DNA from: Tepidanaerobacter sp. GT38
GTDB taxonomy: Bacteria > Bacillota > Thermosediminibacteria > Thermosediminibacterales > Tepidanaerobacteraceae
DNA: 33,226 nt
Assembly: GCF_021991635.1 (NCBI RefSeq)
Contig: NZ_JAFFJA010000038.1
Span: 1 to 33,226 of the forward strand
Direction of reading: 5' to 3'
A program made the translations under genes and the position numbers. Shown piece after piece: positions 25,698 to 31,783 of the stretch. The first letter of the stretch is position 1, and each line of letters starts with the position of its first letter. The notes under the pieces are model-generated. The model saw only the letters and a program-made list of their open reading frames with translations. It had not been told where the DNA came from and searched no databases.

Positions 25698-25944
25698 TTT
25701 ACTAAATACATATATAATATAGAGAAGGGATAAGAAGAAAAGGGTAAAGGATATAGGAAAAAGATAAAAACACTTGAAAATGTATTTAGTAATTTTATAT
25801 AAAATAATAGCCCATTAATAGTAAGGTATTTTACTAATTCAAAATTGAATACCTCCGTTGTAATAAATTTAAATGCTTACCTGATTCAATTAGGTAAGCA
25901 TTTTTTTACTAAAAAACTTGAAATTATTATAATTGATTTACTAA
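25698..25944. repeat. Five TTTACTAA repeats upstream of the parM-like gene, candidate partition site
   Basis: TTTACTAA occurs at 25698-25705, 25830-25837, 25905-25912 and 25937-25944, and inverted at 25785-25792. The last two are extended (TTACTAAAA-AACT). Partition systems with actin-like proteins use short repeated sites next to the operon as a centromere (family knowledge). The rest of the 504-base gap holds a purine tract (about 25727-25770) and a terminator-like hairpin. Confidence 0.5.
25871..25907 (+). terminator. Hairpin with T-run ahead of the parM-like gene
   Basis: AAATGCTTACCT and AGGTAAGCATTT form a 12-bp stem over a loop of nine bases and run into seven T. It ends any upstream transcript or attenuates the partition operon. 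Confidence 0.8.
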
Positions 25945-25985
25945 AAGAACTATGTAGAACTAAATCATAGATAGGGGGAATTGTA

Positions 25986-26894
25986 ATGAGGAACAGGATT
26001 TTATTAGGCATTGACAATGGAAATAAATGTACCAAAACTAGCGAAGGTTATGTTAGCGAGTCTGGTTTTACTAAATCTAACTATGAACCAATCTCAACAA
26101 ATAATTTGTTAGTTTATGAAGGTAAATTTTATAGTATAGGCGGCAATAGACTTAGTGTTCAAATGGACAAGACTGTCAACCAGGATGCTTTCATCTTGTC
26201 TTTACCAGCGATAGCAGATGCAGTAAATAAAGCAGGCGTGGAAGGCCAAGCGGATATAATTCTGGGTGTAGGGCTCCCGATTGTTAGTTATGGAACTCTT
26301 AAGAAAAAGTTTCGGGAATACTTCTTAAAAAGGGGTATAGAATTTAACTTCAACAAAAAAGATTATAAAATAAATGTTATTGATTGCAGGGTGTATCCGC
26401 AGGGGTATTCTTCACTGATTACGGTATTTAATAGTTATCGAAATCTGCTGTGCAATGTTATAGATATTGGTGGCTATACTGTTGATATCTTTAGAGTTGA
26501 GAACGGTATAATTGATACCACATCATGCTACTCACTTCCCGATGGAATTATTACGTTAATTGCAAATGTTCAACAGGAACTATTGAAAGTGAACATCAGG
26601 CTTACTGAAAGTCAGGTACAGGATATAATAGCAGGCAAAGAACCAGTCATTTTTGAAGCAGATGTTAAAGGAGTAGTAGAAGTCATAGCAAAAGAGTATA
26701 CAGAAAATTTACTAGCGAAAATCCAAGAGTATGGGTTTGAATTTCGTAACGCTACTGTTTTCACAGGTGGAGGAAGCATGCTGCTACAGAAATATATCGA
26801 AGAATCCAGCAGAGTAAAATATACTGAGTTTCTTGACCAGTTTGCGAATGCACGTGGGTACAAGATTCTACTTGAACAGGAATTAAGAAGGTGA
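25986..26894 (+). CDS. ParM/Alp-type actin-like partition ATPase
   Basis: The 302-residue product has the actin/Hsp70 fold motifs: phosphate-1 GIDNGNKCTKTS at 8-19, phosphate-2 VIDIGGYTVD at 158-167, and the adenosine motif FTGGGSMLL at 259-267. The region QGYSSLITVF and the short length match plasmid-segregation actin-like proteins (ParM/StbA, Alp families). Such proteins polymerise into filaments that push plasmid copies apart. The ATG at 25986 follows GGGGGA. The next gene, four bases downstream, encodes a small DNA-binding protein, which completes a type II partition pair. A chromosomal setting suggests an integrated plasmid or large phage. Confidence 0.85.
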   Translation: MRNRILLGIDNGNKCTKTSEGYVSESGFTKSNYEPISTNNLLVYEGKFYSIGGNRLSVQMDKTVNQDAFILSLPAIADAVNKAGVEGQADIILGVGLPIVSYGTLKKKFREYFLKRGIEFNFNKKDYKINVIDCRVYPQGYSSLITVFNSYRNLLCNVIDIGGYTVDIFRVENGIIDTTSCYSLPDGIITLIANVQQELLKVNIRLTESQVQDIIAGKEPVIFEADVKGVVEVIAKEYTENLLAKIQEYGFEFRNATVFTGGGSMLLQKYIEESSRVKYTEFLDQFANARGYKILLEQELRR

Positions 26895-26898
26895 TGCT

Positions 26899-27183
26899 AT
26901 GGCAACAAAACGGATAAACCTATCTTTTTCTATGAATAGGGAGGATGATGCTAAGGTATATAACATACTTTCTGCACAAAAATATAAGACAGATTATGTA
27001 ATTAAAGCAGTAATAAATTATTTGGAGAAAGAGAATAAGATGATTCTTGATAAGGAAAAAATTAAAGAGATTATAAAGGAAGCGATTCTTGAATGCGGCA
27101 TAGACAGCATCAACTCAAATAAGGCTGAGAATAATGAGCAGAAACTTCCAAAGGAAATTTTCGATATGTTTAATAGCCTGTGA
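26899..27183 (+). CDS. ParR-like partition adaptor, probable ribbon-helix-helix protein
   Basis: The 94-residue protein opens with KRINLSFSMNREDDAKVYNILSAQ, then a KTDYVIKAVINYLE helix. This is a strand plus two helices, as in the ribbon-helix-helix DNA-binding part of ParR-type adaptors, followed by a charged tail ending EIFDMFNSL. In type II partition systems the tail contacts the actin-like filament (family knowledge). The ATG at 26899 follows AAGGTGATGCT and lies four bases after the ParM-like gene. It is an inferred partner by position and shape, not by a close match. Confidence 0.7.
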   Translation: MATKRINLSFSMNREDDAKVYNILSAQKYKTDYVIKAVINYLEKENKMILDKEKIKEIIKEAILECGIDSINSNKAENNEQKLPKEIFDMFNSL

Positions 27184-27235
27184 AAAGCAAAGAAGAAATT
27201 AATAGTAGATATGATATTTAAGATGTTCGATATGG

Positions 27236-27263
27236 AACGGCAGATTTTTTAACTGCCGTTTTC
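27236..27263 (+). terminator. Terminator of the partition operon
   Basis: AACGGCAG and CTGCCGTT pair over an A/T-rich loop and run into TTTTC. Confidence 0.8.
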
Positions 27264-27373
27264 TTATATTCTTAAAAAACTATTTAGTGAATAAGGTAAA
27301 AAATTACCAATTTTGGAATTTAAGTATGCTATAATTATTTTAATATTAATTATTGTAAACTGGAGAGATAAGT

Positions 27374-28192
27374 ATGTTGAAAAAACTCTTTAGCATGTTT
27401 AACAAAAATAAGGAAAAGAATTCTCTACAGGTGCGTAAGGACAAATCTATAGAAGAAGTTAGTGCAGTGTCAAGACGGAAAGTTGATACAGTTAAAGAAA
27501 AGGTAGACGATGAAGTTTTTACTGTTGACTTTGTAAGTATCAGGGAAAGCGGTAAAACTATAAAAAAAGCAGAAGTTATTTTCCCTGCTAATAACCAATA
27601 TATAATAATAAATGGAGAAAAAATATATTTTGATGCATATTATGTCCGAGATGAGGGCATGAGCAGTGATAATTTATATCATAGAATAGCGACCCCAGAT
27701 TTTAAATTTTGGATTTTGCCTAAGGACTATAAAAAGTTTATGTCTATAGCAAATTACCGTCATAATATACTTATAGAAAACAGAAAGAAACGTGATGAAT
27801 TCATAAAGGCTGATATCAATACCCCTTTTGAATATGACCCAATAGATGAAGATATATATAAGTGTTTTATTGCAAATAAATCTGGAATGTGTGATGCTAT
27901 AGGCACATGGGAACAGTTTAGGAAAGTAGAAGAACAAATAGCAAAGATATGTGAAGAAAACAACGGAAAATATTTTAAAACACAGGCGAAGACTGCAAAA
28001 TTTGCCATTATTTTTGATTACTCAAGAAGGACATATTCCAACATAACTAGTCTAAGAGAAAAGGGATATAAAGTAACAACCTTTGAAAAAGCACTCGAGT
28101 ATTTCGGATTATCTCACATGTGGAATATAAAAAGTATTAAAAAGATGGAAAATGAGTATAAAAAATTTATGAAGGAAAGGTATGGTAATTAA
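27374..28192 (+). CDS. Unknown protein with a possible BRCT-like C-terminal domain
   Basis: This protein of 272 residues has a basic N-terminus (MLKKLFSMFNKNKEKN) with no signal peptide, and a charged linker to about residue 55. A beta-rich middle region (VIFPANNQYIIINGEKIYFDAYYV) follows. Its last third, from about residue 170, reads GTWEQFRKVEEQIAKICEEN, then GKYFKTQAKTAKFAIIFDYS, SLREKGYKVTTFEKALEYFGL. This recalls a BRCT domain (as in NAD-dependent DNA ligase), including the GG-like GK turn and the final helix, but the match is by eye only. The ATG at 27374 follows GGAGAGA. It is probably monocistronic and ends in front of a hairpin at 28348. Confidence 0.6.
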   Translation: MLKKLFSMFNKNKEKNSLQVRKDKSIEEVSAVSRRKVDTVKEKVDDEVFTVDFVSIRESGKTIKKAEVIFPANNQYIIINGEKIYFDAYYVRDEGMSSDNLYHRIATPDFKFWILPKDYKKFMSIANYRHNILIENRKKRDEFIKADINTPFEYDPIDEDIYKCFIANKSGMCDAIGTWEQFRKVEEQIAKICEENNGKYFKTQAKTAKFAIIFDYSRRTYSNITSLREKGYKVTTFEKALEYFGLSHMWNIKSIKKMENEYKKFMKERYGN

Positions 28193-28347
28193 AAGAACGT
28201 CTAGGTACTGGAATAAAAAGTATGGAACTAAAAGGAACTTAATTTTTAAGGAGAATTGAAGCATCAAGGTTAACTCTTTACAAATAGAATTCAACGTGCT
28301 ATCATTAGTTCAGGTATTCTGGGATGTAGTTGGTAAATACGGAGTAG

Positions 28348-28397
28348 AATAGGAGAAGTAATTGCTTTACTGCAATGAACTTCTCCTATTTTACTTT
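28348..28397 (+). terminator. Long hairpin terminator
   Basis: AATAGGAGAAGT and ACTTCTCCTATT form a 12-bp stem, with an inner ATTGC/GCAAT stem, and run into a T-rich tail. Confidence 0.8.
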
Positions 28398-28451
28398 AAT
28401 ATAAAAGTATTTTGTATTTTGATAGAATATCAAACCGAAACCTAAAACCCG

Positions 28452-28636
28452 ATTTTAGAAACGTTACTCTTATATAGATATATAATAAGAATGAATTCCT
28501 AGAAACCAATCTTTTTACATTAGAAACAGAGCAATTTGATAGATATTACATGCTTTGGCTAGGGGAAAGGAGTTAGAAATGATTTTTGAGAATTATGGGG
28601 TGAAAAGCGTTTCTAAAATTGAATAAGCAGTTTCTA
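28452..28636. repeat. Cluster of five TAGAAAC repeats
   Basis: TAGAAAC stands at 28456-28462, 28500-28506 and 28521-28527, and inverted (GTTTCTA) at 28609-28615 and 28630-28636. The first and fourth share the 12 bases ATTTTAGAAACG (28452-28463; inverted at 28608-28619). They fill the otherwise empty stretch 28398-28747, in which I see no gene. Iterons of a replication origin or sites for a DNA-binding protein are possible. Confidence 0.5.
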
Positions 28637-28747
28637 GAGGTTGTAGGTCTAAAGGGCAGGTGGCTTGGAAGTTATAAACTGTATAGTATGCTAGTAACTA
28701 TTAAAGGTATTGTTTTTTCTTACCCATTAAAACTTATAAAAAATCTA

Positions 28748-28784
28748 TAAAAAAAAAGGCTTTTCAGCGATAAACTGAAAAGCC
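28748..28784 (-). terminator. Terminator of the two-gene minus-strand unit
   Basis: On the minus strand GGCTTTTCAG and CTGAAAAGCC pair over seven bases and run into a long T-run. Confidence 0.88.
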
Positions 28785-28797
28785 ATATAGAGTATTA

Positions 28798-29082
28798 TTA
28801 AGAGAGCCATTCATCTAAATATTTAAGCATCGCACTAATATGAGGATAATTATAACTTAATTTTTCTTGACTCAGTTCAGGAATAGTATTTGATAGTTTA
28901 ATCAATAATTTATTTAACTCATCAAGCAAATCTCTTTCTCCATCAAAATTGTAGCGATATGTGGTTTCTAAGATATCGAGAAAATATTCAAGGTTCTTAT
29001 ATTCTCTTGAATTCTTACCAAAGATTTGCAATACAGTGGATAACAGCCTGCTAATTTCTTGTTTAAGTTGTGGATTGTTCAT
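28798..29082 (-). CDS. Small unknown protein, helical, second gene of a pair
   Basis: A protein of 94 residues from the ATG at 29082, which has GGGGGGTG just upstream. An ATG at 29097 would add five residues but has no ribosome site. The sequence (MNNPQLKQEISRLLSTVLQI, then LLDELNKLLIKL and the end LKYLDEWLS) suggests a bundle of amphipathic helices without membrane segments or cysteine motifs. I do not recognise the family. It follows the gene at 29104-29418 by 18 bases and shares its promoter and terminator. Confidence 0.65.
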   Translation of the reverse strand: MNNPQLKQEISRLLSTVLQIFGKNSREYKNLEYFLDILETTYRYNFDGERDLLDELNKLLIKLSNTIPELSQEKLSYNYPHISAMLKYLDEWLS

Positions 29083-29100
29083 AACAGCACCCCCCATTTC

Positions 29101-29418
29101 TTACATGAAAAAAATATTTGTATATTGGTAGTAATATTTTTTTAGCATTACATATAAGTAATCTTCATCTAATTTATATTTATTCGAACATTGAATCCAA
29201 ACGGAGTTTGCAGATATACTTAGAAGACATTTAGCGAGATAGAATTCGGCAACCTTATCTTCAGAAATATTTTCTTTCTTTAACTTCTCATTAAGGCATT
29301 TAATTGCATATCTTGCTATTCCAGCAACAGTCTTTTCAAGTTTTTTGGAGTACAGTGTGTAGTTTAAAGTATCTTCTAAAGAAATAGCATTAAATTTAGA
29401 GATGTTCACTGAAAGCAT
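29101..29418 (-). CDS. Small unknown protein, helical, first gene of a pair
   Basis: This 105-residue protein starts MLSVNISKFNAISLEDTLNY and is mostly helical, with two cysteines and an aromatic tail (YLYVMLKKYYYQYTNIFFM). GGAGG on the minus strand lies about ten bases before the ATG. No known domain is apparent. A promoter with TTGACT and TAATAT lies directly upstream. As a small two-gene unit next to a partition locus it could be a toxin-antitoxin or other accessory pair, but nothing in the sequence proves this. Confidence 0.65.
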   Translation of the reverse strand: MLSVNISKFNAISLEDTLNYTLYSKKLEKTVAGIARYAIKCLNEKLKKENISEDKVAEFYLAKCLLSISANSVWIQCSNKYKLDEDYLYVMLKKYYYQYTNIFFM

Positions 29419-29448
29419 GGCAAATCACCTCCGTTGATTGTTTTATGC

Positions 29449-29478
29449 ATATTAATGAAATAAGTAATAAAAAGTCAA
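29449..29478 (-). promoter_or_regulatory. Promoter of the two-gene minus-strand unit
   Basis: Read on the minus strand, TTGACT (29473-29478) and TAATAT (29449-29454) are 18 bases apart, about 30 bases before the first gene. Confidence 0.6.
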
Positions 29479-29554
29479 GTATTTTTTAGAACTAATAGGA
29501 ACTTTTGCTTTATTTCTTTTAAATATCAATGAAATTTTAGATAGAGAAGGATAA

Positions 29555-29606
29555 AGGTATGAATAATAATACTTGAACATAATGCTTATTCTTATTGTTC
29601 ATACCT
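29555..29606. repeat. Long inverted repeat upstream of the SpoVS-like gene
   Basis: Arms of 15 bases at 29555-29569 and 29592-29606 match at 14 of 15 positions when one is inverted (AGGTATGAAYAATAA), with 22 bases between. It lies in the 320-base gap between divergent genes and is separate from their promoters. A regulatory site or RNA hairpin is possible. Confidence 0.55.
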
Positions 29607-29675
29607 GTTGGGGACTATGATTGATTTATTATGAGATGTTAGGATTTTAATAAAAAAGATGATGCTATAAAAAAC

Positions 29676-29705
29676 TTGAAATTATTTTAGACTATCTTGT
29701 ATCAT
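29676..29705 (+). promoter_or_regulatory. Promoter of the SpoVS-like gene
   Basis: TTGAAA (29676-29681) and TATCAT (29700-29705) are 18 bases apart. The -35 part lies in an 18-base sequence, AAAAAACTTGAAATTATT, that is also found at 25911-25928 ahead of the parM-like gene. Confidence 0.55.
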
Positions 29706-29739
29706 ACTTCAGATAATTCTTTAGGGAGGTATGTAATGC

Positions 29740-30060
29740 ATGGATATAAAGGTTCTTAGAGTTGCAGGAGATAGCAATATTAATGCTGCTGCAGATGCAG
29801 CAGTTGAGGAGATTAAGCAAAATATGGCTGTAAATATAGACTGTATAGGTGTAAAGGCTGGTTACCAAACGGTAAAAGTTTTGATTCTATTGACAGAAAA
29901 ACTAGTAAAAATGGGATACAAGTTTTATATGAGGCCCTTTTATGTGAAAGTAGATACACTAGTAGATAAATATGATACTATCCCTAAAACCGCTATACGC
30001 TGGACACTGGTTGCAAAGAAAAAAAATATTTGCCCTTGTATTACCTACGGAAATATGTGA
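29740..30060 (+). CDS. SpoVS-like protein
   Basis: The 106-residue product resembles stage V sporulation protein S: VLRVAGDSNINAAADAAVEE, a central IDCIGVKAGYQTVKVLILLTE matching the IGAGAVNQAVKAI region of SpoVS, then YMRPFYVKVDT and TAIRWTLVAKK at the end of the fold. SpoVS adopts an Alba-like fold and affects septation and spore coat formation in Bacillus; related copies exist in non-spore-formers and viruses (family knowledge). This copy is divergent and has about 15 extra C-terminal residues. The ATG at 29740 follows GGGAGG by ten bases. It is a single gene with its own terminator. Confidence 0.75.
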   Translation: MDIKVLRVAGDSNINAAADAAVEEIKQNMAVNIDCIGVKAGYQTVKVLILLTEKLVKMGYKFYMRPFYVKVDTLVDKYDTIPKTAIRWTLVAKKKNICPCITYGNM

Positions 30061-30085
30061 TATCAAAGTATACAGCCGAAAGGAG

Positions 30086-30131
30086 CACACCTTTCTTATA
30101 CTGGGTTAAAGTATAGAAAGGTGTGTTTTTT
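30086..30131 (+). terminator. Terminator of the SpoVS-like gene
   Basis: CACACCTTTC and GAAAGGTGTG pair, extended by an ATACT/AGTAT inner stem, and run into six T. Confidence 0.9.
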
Positions 30132-30239
30132 ATGTTGTGATGAAAAGAGATAAGCAAATAGGGGTGATATGAAAAGAAAAATTGTAAGACAAAGAATAAA
30201 TGTTGTTAATTTTGTGGGATGCAGGGTATATACTATAAT

Positions 30240-30254
30240 GTTCTATATTAGAAC
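30240..30254. promoter_or_regulatory. Palindrome O1, candidate XRE operator
   Basis: GTTCTATATTAGAAC has the GTTC-N7-GAAC form shared with two sites in the intergenic region. It lies just after the stop of the XRE gene and directly follows TATAAT (30234-30239), so it may cover a promoter reading rightward, antisense to the XRE gene. Confidence 0.6.
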
Positions 30255-30260
30255 AAAAAC

Positions 30261-30506
30261 TTATTTATCTAGACCCAATAACCAATTGACACTTACATTT
30301 AGCACTTGGGATAAGGCTAAAAGTTCAATATCAGTAATTATTCTTTTGCGCTGTTCAATTTTTGAAATACTTGCTCTGTCAATGTAGACAGCAAGTGTTT
30401 CGAGTTTAGCCGCAAGTTCCTGTTGTGTCATATTGTTTTTTAGTCTGGCGATTTTAACCCTGGAACCCGCAATATTGCGTTCCTCGGAATCAAGTATTAA
30501 TTTCAT
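30261..30506 (-). CDS. XRE-family transcriptional regulator
   Basis: An 81-residue DNA-binding protein made almost only of a Cro/C1-type helix-turn-helix (about 15-76): SRVKIARLKNNMTQQELAAKL, then RASISKIEQRKR and ELLALSQVLNVSVNWLLG. It is divergent from the GGDEF gene, with about 107 bases between them. Two GTTC-N7-GAAC palindromes lie between the genes and a third lies beyond its stop, which suggests that it represses both its own promoter and the GGDEF gene. The ATG at 30506 has only a weak upstream GGTTGGTG. It resembles phage or plasmid repressors in size. Confidence 0.88.
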   Translation of the reverse strand: MKLILDSEERNIAGSRVKIARLKNNMTQQELAAKLETLAVYIDRASISKIEQRKRIITDIELLALSQVLNVSVNWLLGLDK

Positions 30507-30523
30507 AATAACACCAACCTTAT

Positions 30524-30538
30524 GTTCTTTATTGGAAC
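30524..30538. promoter_or_regulatory. Palindrome O2, candidate XRE operator
   Basis: GTTCTTTATTGGAAC, of the GTTC-N7-GAAC form, lies 18 bases ahead of the XRE start codon, between the divergent genes. Confidence 0.65.
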
Positions 30539-30571
30539 AGTTGTATTTTATCCGAAGTTATGCAATAATAT

Positions 30572-30586
30572 GTTCTAATAAAGAAC
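30572..30586. promoter_or_regulatory. Palindrome O3, candidate XRE operator at the GGDEF promoter
   Basis: GTTCTAATAAAGAAC is the inverted twin of O2 except for one base. It lies 28 bases before the GGDEF gene and follows an A/T-rich TAATAT that could be its -10 element. Confidence 0.65.
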
Positions 30587-30613
30587 AAACTATAAATTTG
30601 GAGGTAAATTATT

Positions 30614-31525
30614 GTGCAAGGGGAAGAATGCAGAATTGAGGATATAATCCGAATCATTCTAAATAGAGAAAAAAAGATTATTTACAGTAGCACTGATGTT
30701 AAAAATGCACATAATTATTTAGAAAAACTAGATGTTATTAATAAATTATCTAATGTGTCATGCATTCAATATTGTCTGGAAAATTACTTAGTAACAATTG
30801 ATGAAATATATATTAGCAATCAAGAGTTTTATATAATTAACATTACTTCAAGAAAACAAAAGTGCAGTGACTGTAGCATATGCGGTAAAGTAATGGTAGA
30901 TTCAGTTACAGGATTGAACAACAGAAATTACTGGGAACTGATTAATAACGGCTCAATATTTTATCCTTATAACAGTAAAGAGTTTACCCTGATAATTATA
31001 GATATAGATAATTTAAAAGAAATTAATGATAATTTTGGGCACCTGGCAGGGGATGAGGCCATTAAAATAGTTGGAGAATCGATAAAAAGAAATATAAGGA
31101 AAGAGGACTTAGGAGTAAGATACGGCGGTGATGAATTCATCATTTTGTTATTTAATCAAGATAAAAGAACAGCAAAAACAGTAATCGAAAGGATAAGAAA
31201 AGAAATTAATGATTTATCACTAAAACAAGAAATAAATATTCAAATTAGTGCAGGAGCAGCCTATTATAATTCAACAAAAAGAAATATGGGGGATTTAATA
31301 AGGATGGCAGATAGAGATTTATACAGAGAGAAACAAATGAAAAAAACTAAAGAAAAACAAAACAGTGATAAGTTAAAATATTTGCTTTTGGAAATGGAAA
31401 AATTACGTGATGAGTTAAATAAGAAAGTTGCTAATGGGAGTAAAGGAATAAATAATGAAGAGACGTTGAAAGTAAGTGAGAGACTGGATGAACTTATTAC
31501 AAAGTACTTAAAAGAAGAAAATTAG
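30614..31525 (+). CDS. GGDEF diguanylate cyclase with C-terminal Spo0E-like phosphatase domain
   Basis: This is a cytoplasmic protein of 303 residues. Residues 1-80 form an unrecognised, possibly PAS-like domain. A cysteine cluster C84-x2-C87-x2-C90 comes next. The GGDEF domain starts at DSVTGLNNR (96-104), has IIIDIDNLKEIND (127-139), the I-site RKED (162-165) and the intact active site GGDEF (171-175). It should make cyclic di-GMP from two GTP and be product-inhibited. Residues about 253-300 (LLLEMEKLRDELNKKV, then ETLKVSERLDELITKYLK) match the Spo0E family of Spo0A-P phosphatases, including the S-x2-LD core. The GTG at 30614 follows GGAGG by nine bases. It is divergent from an XRE gene with shared palindromes. 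Confidence 0.85.
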   Translation: MQGEECRIEDIIRIILNREKKIIYSSTDVKNAHNYLEKLDVINKLSNVSCIQYCLENYLVTIDEIYISNQEFYIINITSRKQKCSDCSICGKVMVDSVTGLNNRNYWELINNGSIFYPYNSKEFTLIIIDIDNLKEINDNFGHLAGDEAIKIVGESIKRNIRKEDLGVRYGGDEFIILLFNQDKRTAKTVIERIRKEINDLSLKQEINIQISAGAAYYNSTKRNMGDLIRMADRDLYREKQMKKTKEKQNSDKLKYLLLEMEKLRDELNKKVANGSKGINNEETLKVSERLDELITKYLKEEN

Positions 31526-31783
31526 TGCTAAGAAAGGATAAAGTCTATAAAGGGTATGGAATAGAGGTTAAGGTGTGGGAGAGAATCCTGCACTTTTTAT
31601 TTTATAAACTTGTTTTCAATATAACCGACTTTTTGATTATTAGAATAATAACACAACTAACTTTTCTCTTGTGCCTTAAACCTATATCTGTTAGAATACA
31701 ACCAGAAAATATTGTCCATAATTTTAGTATTGGAAAAGTTTGCTGTATTCTTATAATTATATAAACGAGGGAGGAAAGTTCGT

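Noticed and set aside
30169..30387. Plus-strand open frame of 72 codons
   Set aside because: Despite a fair AGGGGTG ribosome site, most of it is antisense to the XRE gene and it resembles nothing; at most the trace of a lost gene.
31525..31764. Open frame of 79 codons between the GGDEF and DndB-like genes
   Set aside because: It starts with a GTG sharing bases with the preceding stop, has no ribosome site, and its hydrophobic content looks like chance in A/T-rich DNA.
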